Source of the DNA: CAZDXJ01 sp964509475
GTDB taxonomy: Bacteria; Pseudomonadota; Gammaproteobacteria; Methylococcales; Methylomonadaceae
NCBI GenBank assembly: GCA_964509475.1
Contig: CAZDXJ010000002.1
Span: forward strand, 12,944-76,943
Reading direction: 5' to 3'
Length of the DNA: 64,000 nt
Shown: positions 43,798 to 50,850 of the stretch, piece after piece
Layout of the letters: each line of letters starts with the position of its first letter
Numbering within the stretch: position 1 is the stretch's first letter
Program-made: the position numbers and the translations under genes
The notes under the pieces: model-generated
What the model was told of the DNA's origin: nothing
Seen by the model: the letters and a program-made list of their open reading frames with translations, nothing else
Database searches by the model: none

Positions 43798-45141
43798 TTA
43801 TTGAAGACCCAGGGTTTTTTCCAGATAATGGATATTTTGTCCGCCTTCGACAAAGCCGCAATCGGCCATGATCTCGCGCTGTAACGGGATGTTGGTTTTA
43901 ATGCCGTCAATAATGATTTCACTGAGCGCGGTATTCATCCGGGCAATAGCGCTTTTACGGTCATCGCCATGCGCGATCAGTTTGCCAATCATCGAGTCGT
44001 AAAACGGCGGTACCTTGTAGCCGTTGTAAATATGGGTCTCACAACGAATACCGGGGCCACCCGGCATATGAAACTGGGTTATCGTGCCCGGACAGGGCAT
44101 GAAGGTTTTTGCATCTTCGGCATTCAGGCGGCATTCAATGGCATGACCGCGTAATTCAACCTGTTCCTGGCTGATGGAAAGCCTTTCACCGGCGGCAATG
44201 CGCAATTGTTCCTTGACGATATCAAAGCCGGTGACCATTTCCGTTACCGGATGTTCGACCTGAATACGGGTGTTCATCTCAATAAAATAAAAATTTCCTT
44301 TTTCATAAAGAAATTCAAAGGTTCCGGCGCCCAAATAACCAATATCCCGGCAGGCTTTTGCGCACAACTCACCCATTTGCGCCCGTTGCCCGGGCGTGAT
44401 GCCGGGAGCAGGCGCTTCTTCGACGACTTTTTGATGGCGGCGCTGCATGGAACAATCACGCTCGCCCAGATGAATGGCGTTACCCTGCGCATCGGCCAAT
44501 ACCTGAAATTCGATGTGGCGGGGATCTTCAAGAAATTTTTCCATATACAAGGTATCGTTGCCAAAAGCGCTGGCCGCTTCCGCACGTGTCAGCGAAATGG
44601 CGTTCAGCAAGGCCGCTTCGGTATGCACGGTGCGCATACCTCGGCCACCACCACCGCCTGCGGCCTTGATAATGACCGGATAGCCGATTTCCCTGGCCAT
44701 GGCCAGACTTTTTTCCTGATCGTCGGTCAACGGTTCTCCGTTGCCGGGCACACAGGGAATACCCGCATTGATCATGGCCTGTTTGGCCGCGATTTTGTCC
44801 CCCATCATACGGATGGTTGCGGCTTTCGGGCCAATAAACACAAAACCGCTTTGTTTGACCTTTTCCGAAAAATCAGCGTTTTCGGATAAAAAACCATAAC
44901 CTGGATGAATCGCTTCGGCATCAGTGACTTCGGCAGCGCTGATAATGGCCGGAATATTCAAATAACTTTCCGACAATGCAGCGGGACCGATACATACCGA
45001 TTCATCAGCCAAACGGACGTGTTTCAAATCACGATCGGCATCCGAATGAACGGCAACCGCTTTGATACCCAGTTCCCGGCAGGCACGCAAAATACGCAGA
45101 GCAATTTCGCCGCGATTGGCGATAAGGATTTTATCGAACAT
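43798..45141 (-). CDS. accC: acetyl-CoA carboxylase, biotin carboxylase subunit
   Basis: A 447-residue ATP-grasp enzyme that carboxylates biotin on AccB, the first step of fatty-acid synthesis. The N-terminus FDKILIANRGEIALRI, the glycine-rich ATP lid GGGGGRGM near residue 164, HIEFQVLAD near 210 and the active site EMNTRIQVEHPVTE near 288 are all present. The length equals the E. coli enzyme to within two residues. It is co-transcribed with accB (26-nt spacer) and prmA. Confidence 0.97.
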   Translation of the reverse strand: MFDKILIANRGEIALRILRACRELGIKAVAVHSDADRDLKHVRLADESVCIGPAALSESYLNIPAIISAAEVTDAEAIHPGYGFLSENADFSEKVKQSGFVFIGPKAATIRMMGDKIAAKQAMINAGIPCVPGNGEPLTDDQEKSLAMAREIGYPVIIKAAGGGGGRGMRTVHTEAALLNAISLTRAEAASAFGNDTLYMEKFLEDPRHIEFQVLADAQGNAIHLGERDCSMQRRHQKVVEEAPAPGITPGQRAQMGELCAKACRDIGYLGAGTFEFLYEKGNFYFIEMNTRIQVEHPVTEMVTGFDIVKEQLRIAAGERLSISQEQVELRGHAIECRLNAEDAKTFMPCPGTITQFHMPGGPGIRCETHIYNGYKVPPFYDSMIGKLIAHGDDRKSAIARMNTALSEIIIDGIKTNIPLQREIMADCGFVEGGQNIHYLEKTLGLQ

Positions 45142-45167
45142 GATAGTTTGTCATCTCCTGTTATCGA

Positions 45168-45620
45168 TTATTCTATGACAAATAACGGTTGGTCATACTC
45201 GACGGGTTGGGCATTTTCAGCCAGAATTTTGCTAATGGTTCCGCTTTTGTCCGCTTCAATCTGATTCAGGATTTTCATCGCTTCAATGATACAAAGTGTA
45301 TCGCCGACATTGACCGATTGCCCCACTTCAACAAACGGTTTGGCCGTGGGTGAAGGCGAACGATAAAAGGTACCGACCATCGGGGATTTGACAACATGTC
45401 CGGACAATGCCTGCTCTTCGGTTGCCGGTTTGGTTTCCGCCACCGGTGTGGCAACCACGGCAGGTGCCGCCGCAACGACCGGCGCCGGTGCAACCGGCGA
45501 AGCAACAGTCGAGGAATAGCGGCTGATACGCACGGATTCTTCGCCTTCGCTGATTTCCAGTTCGGCGATATCGGATTCTTCAATAATTTCGATCAGTTTT
45601 TTTATTTTTCTGATATCCAT
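45168..45620 (-). CDS. accB: acetyl-CoA carboxylase, biotin carboxyl carrier protein
   Basis: A 150-residue BCCP. The N-terminal dimerisation segment DIRKIKKLIEIIEES is followed by an Ala/Pro/Val-rich flexible linker (about 40-68) and a C-terminal biotinyl domain. The lysine to be biotinylated is K116 in EAMKILNQIEAD; the residue after the lysine is Ile rather than the commoner Met or Leu, a conservative change. VGTFYRSPSP forms the thumb region. It starts 4 nt after aroQ ends and precedes accC. Confidence 0.97.
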   Translation of the reverse strand: MDIRKIKKLIEIIEESDIAELEISEGEESVRISRYSSTVASPVAPAPVVAAAPAVVATPVAETKPATEEQALSGHVVKSPMVGTFYRSPSPTAKPFVEVGQSVNVGDTLCIIEAMKILNQIEADKSGTISKILAENAQPVEYDQPLFVIE

Positions 45621-45624
45621 TGGA

Positions 45625-46071
45625 TTATGTTCTCTTGATTAATATCTGATGAGCGGCCTGTAAAGCCAGTTCGTATCCGTAAGCGCCCAGTCCACAAATA
45701 AAACCTTCGGCAATATCAGAAAAGTACGAATGTTTTCTGAATGCTTCGCGGGCATGGATATTGGATAAATGAACTTCAATAAATGGAATCGCCGTCGCCA
45801 GCAGGGCATCCCGTATGGCAACACTAGTATGGGTAAAAGCGGCCGGGTTGATAATAATAAAATCAACCTGATCACGAAACGCCTGATGGATCAGGGCAAT
45901 GATTTCATGTTCGGCGTTGTGTTGGCTAAATTGCAATGAATGGCCAAGTTGTTTTGCAGTTTTGCCAAGGTTTCGTTCAATATCAGCCAGTGTCTCAAAG
46001 CCATAGTGACCGGGTTCGCGTACGCCCAGAAGGTTCAGGTTTGGGCCATTGATTACAGTAATTTTTGCCAT
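45625..46071 (-). CDS. aroQ: type II 3-dehydroquinate dehydratase
   Basis: A 148-residue dodecameric dehydroquinase of the shikimate pathway. GPNLNLLGVREPGHYG (residues about 8-23) includes the active-site tyrosine and arginine. INPAAFTHTSVAIRDAL near 75 and FIEVHLSNIHAREAFRKHS near 97 carry the catalytic histidines. The ATG at 46071 gives the family start MAKITVINGPN; upstream in-frame codons are AT-rich and non-conserved. It heads aroQ-accB-accC-prmA as in Pseudomonas. A weak TATAAA-type -10 lies about 60 nt upstream on the minus strand. Confidence 0.95.
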   Translation of the reverse strand: MAKITVINGPNLNLLGVREPGHYGFETLADIERNLGKTAKQLGHSLQFSQHNAEHEIIALIHQAFRDQVDFIIINPAAFTHTSVAIRDALLATAIPFIEVHLSNIHAREAFRKHSYFSDIAEGFICGLGAYGYELALQAAHQILIKRT

Positions 46072-46195
46072 TATTTTTGTGTATGTATGATAAATCAATC
46101 GAATCCCGGTACAAGGGGGATAAATTCTCTCTAATTTATACAAATTTGTCCAGATATATGTGATTTCGCATCTTTTAGCGGCAAATTTTAGTTTT

Positions 46196-46711
46196 TTAAA
46201 GTAATGGCTTGATTTGTTCAAGAACCTGCTGTCTGGAAAATATACCCGAATGGCGATGCCGGATACGCCCCTGCTGATCGACGATTACGGTAAACGGTAC
46301 GGTATTGGCAGTATTACCCAGGCGCCACGATAATTCAATGCCGGCATCTCCAGCAATCAATACCGGATAATTGACCTTGGCAAAATCCAGATATTCTTCC
46401 ACCGGCTGCTTGTCTTCAATAGCGATACCGATGAATTGCAGATTTTTGCTGGCAAACTGTTTTTGCAATTCGATAAATTCCGGTATCTCCCGCCGGCACG
46501 GCGGACACCAGGTCGCCCAGAAATTAATCACCAGCACTTTACCCCGCCATTCGGAAATGGTATGGGATTGTCCCTGGATATCGGGAAACTTGAAACCGGG
46601 CAAGGCATCAGCCTGTTGTCGATCGGCGGCTGCGGTTACCGATTTCTGAACATAAAATCCGCTGCCTAACGCCAAAAGACCGGCGATAAAAAAAAGCAAG
46701 TTTTTTTTCAT
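46196..46711 (-). CDS. TlpA/ResA-like periplasmic thiol-disulfide reductase
   Basis: A 171-residue thioredoxin-fold protein anchored or exported by an N-terminal hydrophobic segment (residues 4-20). The redox motif is WCPPC (C69, C72), preceded by GKVLVINFWAT, with the cis-proline loop VPFTVIVDQQG near 138. Such proteins pass electrons from DsbD-type transmembrane reductases to cytochrome c or copper-site assembly targets. Its ATG overlaps the dsbD stop by 4 nt, a direct hint that DsbD is its electron donor. Confidence 0.9.
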   Translation of the reverse strand: MKKNLLFFIAGLLALGSGFYVQKSVTAAADRQQADALPGFKFPDIQGQSHTISEWRGKVLVINFWATWCPPCRREIPEFIELQKQFASKNLQFIGIAIEDKQPVEEYLDFAKVNYPVLIAGDAGIELSWRLGNTANTVPFTVIVDQQGRIRHRHSGIFSRQQVLEQIKPLL

Positions 46712-48948
46712 AAAGATGTTTTTTGCAGATGAGTAATAAAGCTTTCGGCATCCTGATAACCGATAACCCGGAGCTCAGGATGCTCTTGCCGCTTCGGGTC
46801 AAAAAATAAAATGGCCGGCGGGCCGATTAAATCAAATTGTTTGAGCAAGGCCAAGTCATCCGCTGAATTTTTTGTTACATCGGCACGTAACAAAACAAAG
46901 TTGGCCAAATGTTTTTTTACCTGCGCATCAGCAAACGTATAACGCTCCATTTCCTTGCAGGAAATACACCAGTCGGCATAAAAATCGACTAAAACCCATT
47001 GTTGCCGTAAAGCGGCTTGTTGCAAGCTGTTGTCCAGTTCATCCAGTGAATGGATGGCCCGGAAAACAAGGTTTGTTTGTGCTTGTGGTGCTGCCGCTTG
47101 CAAACCTTGTAATGGTTTGAGCGGATTGGTGTTACCCATACTCAAGCCGATCAGCAACAATATACCGTAAACCAGGCTGATCAAACCGGCACCCTTCCAT
47201 AATTTGCGCCAGTTGGAAGCCTGTTCGGGCAAAGGATCGATGGCGCTGAGGTAGATAGCGGGGATAATCAGCAACATGGCCCAAAGCAACATGCTGATTT
47301 CTCCAGGCAATACCCGTTCCAGCATCCATACCGCGACTGCCAGCATAATGACCCCGAAAATGGCCTTGGTTGTCTTTAACCAGGGACCCGCCTTGGGCAA
47401 CAAGGAGCCTGCGGAAGCACCAACCAGCAATAACGGCATGCCCATACCCAAACCCATCATGAACAATGCCGATCCGCCCAAAAACGCATCGCCAGTCTGG
47501 CCGATATAGATCAACGCGCCCGCCAATGGCGCCGCCACACAAGGACCGACAATCAGCGAGGAAAGGGCACCCATAATGGCCGCTCCCAGATAACTGCCAT
47601 TACGCCGTCGTTCGCTGGCATTATGCAAACGTGCCTGCCAGGATTTCGGGATTTCCAGATTATAAAAACCAAACATGGACAAGGAAAGGAGGATAAAAAT
47701 GGCACTGAACGACACGATGACCCAGGGTTCTTGCAAGACCGCTTGCAGATTGCTGCCGAAAAGCGCGGCGATAATGCCAAAAACCGTATAGGTTGCTGCC
47801 GAAGCCAGCACAAAACTCAGTGACAATAAAAAAGCCCGCTGGGTGCCAACCGGCTTGCCATGCCCAACGATAATACCGGAAAGAATCGGTATCATTGGAA
47901 AAATACAAGGTGTCACCGACAACAGCAGACCAAAACCGAAAAAACTGAGTAACGTAAGCCATAAACTGTCCTGGCGCAAGGATTGTACGATCTGTTGCTG
48001 TTCGGATAAGGGTTCGCTTTGGACGGGTCCGGATATTTGCAAATCACTTAGCGCCGGCAATGCCAGGGTAACACTTTTTTGCATCGGCGGATAACAGACA
48101 CCACGTTCGGCACAACCCTGGTATTTTGCCCGCAACGTTATGGTTCCGGCAGCGCTGCTGTTGCGCAGCAGCGGCAGCTCAAAAGCCAGTTCATTGTGAA
48201 AAATTTCAACCTGACCAAAGGCTTCGTCAACTTTCAGTTCACCTTGCGGTATCTGGTAAGAACCGATACGGGTTGCCGCATCACCACTCAGGTCAAAGGC
48301 AATTTTATCCCGGTAAAGATAATAATCTTCGGCAATGATCCAATTGACATGCAGGGTGCGTCCGTTTTTGACCGCAGCGAAAAACTGAAAAGCCTGATCA
48401 GCGGGTAACAAATCATGCTGAAAAAAACTCGGTTGCAGACCCTTCAGACTGCGCACAAGTTTATCCAGTGGTTTGGCGGTATCGACCGGAGCGGGCAGAT
48501 CGATGGTCAGCAAGGTTTTTTGCGGTGGATAGCAAATACCGATATCGGCGCAGCCTTGATATTTCGCCTGTAACTGTAAAACCCGGACATGTTTTGCATT
48601 GTGCAGCGGCACGACGATATCCAGTTGCTTGCGGTAAATCTGCATTTCGCCGAAATAGACATCATGTTTTGTTTCCGCCTCGGGATAATGCGCCTCTAGC
48701 AGCTCTATATCCGCCGTTTTGGAAACAAGCTTGAACTTGTCCTTATAGAGATAATAACCGTCGGCAATGACCCAATGTAAACGAATCCGCTCCGCATCGA
48801 CTGCGGCCGCACTTACTTTAAAAGCCTGTTCAGCAGGCAGCAGGTCTTCAGGATCCAGGGCAACGGCTTGACCGGCAAAAAATGTGAGGAAACAGAAAAA
48901 AGGTAATTTTAGCCAAGTACAGCACCATTTTTCTAATATCGGGTTCAT
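46708..48948 (-). CDS. dsbD: thiol:disulfide interchange protein DsbD with two tandem N-terminal alpha domains
   Basis: A 746-residue transmembrane reductase carrying electrons from cytoplasmic thioredoxin to the periplasm. After a signal sequence come two copies of the immunoglobulin-like alpha domain. One is at residues about 33-150 with C133/C139 in YQGCADIGICYPP, the other at about 178-295 with C279/C285 in YQGCAERGVCYPP. Eight membrane helices with a TPCIFPMIPILSG-type motif and VGPCVAAPLAG follow, then a C-terminal thioredoxin domain with C661/C664 (WCISC). E. coli DsbD (about 565 residues) has only one alpha domain, so this one is duplicated. It lies in a cutA-dsbD-tlpA-like run. Confidence 0.93.
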   Translation of the reverse strand: MNPILEKWCCTWLKLPFFCFLTFFAGQAVALDPEDLLPAEQAFKVSAAAVDAERIRLHWVIADGYYLYKDKFKLVSKTADIELLEAHYPEAETKHDVYFGEMQIYRKQLDIVVPLHNAKHVRVLQLQAKYQGCADIGICYPPQKTLLTIDLPAPVDTAKPLDKLVRSLKGLQPSFFQHDLLPADQAFQFFAAVKNGRTLHVNWIIAEDYYLYRDKIAFDLSGDAATRIGSYQIPQGELKVDEAFGQVEIFHNELAFELPLLRNSSAAGTITLRAKYQGCAERGVCYPPMQKSVTLALPALSDLQISGPVQSEPLSEQQQIVQSLRQDSLWLTLLSFFGFGLLLSVTPCIFPMIPILSGIIVGHGKPVGTQRAFLLSLSFVLASAATYTVFGIIAALFGSNLQAVLQEPWVIVSFSAIFILLSLSMFGFYNLEIPKSWQARLHNASERRRNGSYLGAAIMGALSSLIVGPCVAAPLAGALIYIGQTGDAFLGGSALFMMGLGMGMPLLLVGASAGSLLPKAGPWLKTTKAIFGVIMLAVAVWMLERVLPGEISMLLWAMLLIIPAIYLSAIDPLPEQASNWRKLWKGAGLISLVYGILLLIGLSMGNTNPLKPLQGLQAAAPQAQTNLVFRAIHSLDELDNSLQQAALRQQWVLVDFYADWCISCKEMERYTFADAQVKKHLANFVLLRADVTKNSADDLALLKQFDLIGPPAILFFDPKRQEHPELRVIGYQDAESFITHLQKTSL

Positions 48949-48977
48949 AATTATAAAACTGGTTGAAGGTATTCAGG

Positions 48978-49334
48978 TCATCGTCTTGTATCCGTGTTAG
49001 TCAAAGAATGGGGCTGCACAAGACATGAATCAATCCAATGCAAGTAATCCGACGAGCCGCGTTGCACAGAGACAGCGATAATTTCAGGAAGTTCATACGG
49101 GTGATTATCCCGTATGATTTGTTCAACCGCAGCATAACGATCTTTATGCGTTTTGATCAGAAGCAAATATTCCTGACTGGTTGCAATTTCCCCCTGCCAG
49201 GGGTAGATTGAGGTCAGCCCTGGTACGATATTCACACAGGCGGCTGATTGACCATCAACCAATTTACCGGCAAGATTTTCCGCCGACTTTTGATCCGGAC
49301 AGGTGGTAAGAATAATTTGGTAATTTGTGGACAT
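48978..49334 (-). CDS. cutA: divalent-cation tolerance protein CutA
   Basis: A 118-residue trimeric ferredoxin-like protein. The family motifs TTCPDQKSAENLAGKLVDG (residues about 10-28), CVNIVPGLTSIYPWQGEI (about 33-50) and HPYELPEIIAVSVQRGS (about 78-94) are all clear. CutA binds Cu2+ and other divalent ions and was first linked to copper tolerance, though its physiological role is unsettled. It is upstream of dsbD with a 29-nt spacer, the arrangement known from E. coli. Confidence 0.95.
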   Translation of the reverse strand: MSTNYQIILTTCPDQKSAENLAGKLVDGQSAACVNIVPGLTSIYPWQGEIATSQEYLLLIKTHKDRYAAVEQIIRDNHPYELPEIIAVSVQRGSSDYLHWIDSCLVQPHSLTNTDTRR

Positions 49335-49470
49335 GGGTGTGGTTAATGGCTATGAATTTATTATTAACAGAACTTACGCACTATAAATAACTTATTGTTT
49401 TACAAAAACAAGCATTACAAAGAGGTTTTACACAAACCCGGTTTTTCAAGTTCTGATCGGTTCTTAAACC

Positions 49471-49775
49471 CGTCATTCCGACATGGACTGGCGGAATCCA
49501 GTGACAGGGATGTCAAGGCTGCTTGCCGGGCAGAAATAACCGCCAACCCGTTTTTTCAGCCTGTCCGGCTTCCGTCTTTGAGCCTCATTGCCATTAAGTT
49601 AAGCCATTTTGTCGAATGGTTCTATGGGTGTAGGTGCGGATTTATCCAGCCCTTCATTGAAGAGCTGGATTTATCCGCACAGTACGACACGCCGCACCAG
49701 CACCCAATCCACCTTTTCTTAACTTAATGGCTTTGTCCCTGAGTCTGGATTCCGCCGTTCCCTGGCGGAATAACG
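49471..49775. repeat. inverted pair of REP-like sequences flanking a MITE
   Basis: CGTCATTCCGACATGG and GGCGGAATCCAGTGACAGGG at 49471-49512 are matched, inverted, at 49732-49775 (complement CGTTATTCCGCCAGGG and GGCGGAATCCAGACTCAGGG). The arms are about 45 bp each and enclose MITE copy C. The CATTCCG/CGGAAT type is a common proteobacterial extragenic repeat. Confidence 0.65.
49590..49731 (+). mobile_element. MITE family 2, copy C (142 bp)
   Basis: Perfect 14-bp inverted ends GCCATTAAGTTAAG and CTTAACTTAATGGC enclose a core with GTGCGGATTTATCCAGC and GCTGGATTTATCCGCAC. The core arms are complementary except for a symmetric TTT/TTT bulge. It is the same length as copy B at 40829 and nearly the same sequence. 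It has no coding capacity. Confidence 0.85.
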
Positions 49776-49935
49776 GCATATAGGCGACTATCAATGTATC
49801 CGCCGGGTGGTAGCGATGAATAAGTTTTATCTCTGTACATGGCAAAACTTTTCGAGCATCTTTGCAAGAATTGTTTGGGTTCTTCCCGATTTCGTGGGCT
49901 AAACCCCCCTATATTTGGCGCTCGTTTGGGTGTAG

Positions 49936-49955
49936 GGGCGTATTGCAATACGCCC
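49936..49955. repeat. perfect 20-bp palindrome
   Basis: GGGCGTATTGCAATACGCCC is fully self-complementary, centred on TTGCAA. It is set in TGTAGG...GTACGC context between cutA and the glycine-zipper lipoprotein gene. It could be an operator or a REP-type repeat. Confidence 0.5.
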
Positions 49956-50190
49956 GTACGCTACCCCCCTACGCTGAACAAGTAGTGGTTACCCCACAAA
50001 GCCGGGAAAAGCCATTGTTTAAACCCCCGTCCATATTTTGCTTGAAGGATAGCTTGTTTCATTTTGTCAATGCGTAGCCCCTAAAATAGTTAGATTGTAT
50101 TCCGACCCAATTCCTTATGGAAGGTATCAATTTCATTTTCCAGTTCCTCAGCTCAGGCTCCATTTATTTTATACGTTAAACCTTACAAAA

Positions 50191-50709
50191 TTAATCCACC
50201 ACGTTATGGCCGCGGTTACGCATACAATTGCTATAGGCACGCTTGTATTGATCTTCGGCCTGGATACCCTGTTTGGCGCCGCCGCCAATACCGCCCGCCG
50301 CCGCGCCGATGGCCGCGCCTTTACCTGGATTCCCCGTTATCGCACCAATTGCCGCCCCGCCTGCCGCGCCAATCAAACCGCCAACCACGGCGCCGGTAAC
50401 GGTTTCCTTGGCGGTACCACCCGATGACTTCAAGGCCAGTTGTTTGCATTCGGCCAAATCTCTTTGATAGCGGTTGCGCAGATCGGCATTGCTGTTGTAG
50501 CTTGGTTGGTTGTAATTTGGGCTGTAGCCGGCGGGCGGTGGGCTAGGTTCATGGTAGTCCGGGCGCGGCGGATAATTGTATCCTTGATTGCTGTAAGGAT
50601 TGTTTTGCGGGCTATAAGGATCAACCGTCGGTGTCCAGCCTGTCTGGGTGGCGCAGGCCGGTAACAAAACGATATTCAACAAGCCGATCCCTTTTAATAA
50701 GTTATTCAT
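50191..50709 (-). CDS. glycine-zipper lipoprotein
   Basis: A 172-residue predicted lipoprotein. The signal sequence ends LLPAC, so Cys19 would be lipidated, though Pro-Ala before Cys is a looser lipobox than usual. A Pro/Tyr/Asn/Gln-rich low-complexity linker (about 25-90) follows. Then come YQRDLAECKQLA and a glycine-zipper stretch (about 113-157, GGLIGAAGGAAIGAITG and GAAIGAAAGGIGGG). The C-terminal YKRAYSNCMRNRGHNV motif has a second conserved cysteine. The pattern is that of YMGG/glycine-zipper outer-membrane proteins of unknown function. The ATG at 50709 begins the signal peptide. Confidence 0.8.
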   Translation of the reverse strand: MNNLLKGIGLLNIVLLPACATQTGWTPTVDPYSPQNNPYSNQGYNYPPRPDYHEPSPPPAGYSPNYNQPSYNSNADLRNRYQRDLAECKQLALKSSGGTAKETVTGAVVGGLIGAAGGAAIGAITGNPGKGAAIGAAAGGIGGGAKQGIQAEDQYKRAYSNCMRNRGHNVVD

Positions 50710-50850
50710 GATTAAGACTCCACTTAATTGAAGGTAGTGATAGGTTATACCCGTTATCATGAACGGGAAATGAATGGATCACAATAATTGCAATAACCCG
50801 TTCCGGTTGCCATTTTAAGTTGTTTTTTGAACAGCGGGCTGCTCAATAAT

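Larger units (their letters stand above)
49335..50190. other. 856-bp repeat-rich spacer
   Basis: The largest gap in the window. It contains the cutA leader, an inverted pair of REP-like sequences (49471-49515 and 49732-49775), MITE family 2 copy C between them, and a perfect 20-bp palindrome at 49936-49955. From 49960 to 50190 nothing was recognised apart from a few very short open frames. No promoter, RNA gene or protein gene could be supported. Confidence 0.6.

Noticed and set aside
45265..45290. AccB biotin site with Ile after the lysine (AMKI) as a defect
   Set aside because: The lysine and its context EAMK...NQIEAD are intact; Ile is a conservative change at a position that already varies between Met and Leu.
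50093..50155. Minus-strand 19-codon frame (EELENEIDTFHKELGR) as the tail of a lost gene
   Set aside because: It is too short, has stops immediately upstream, and has no recognisable parent.
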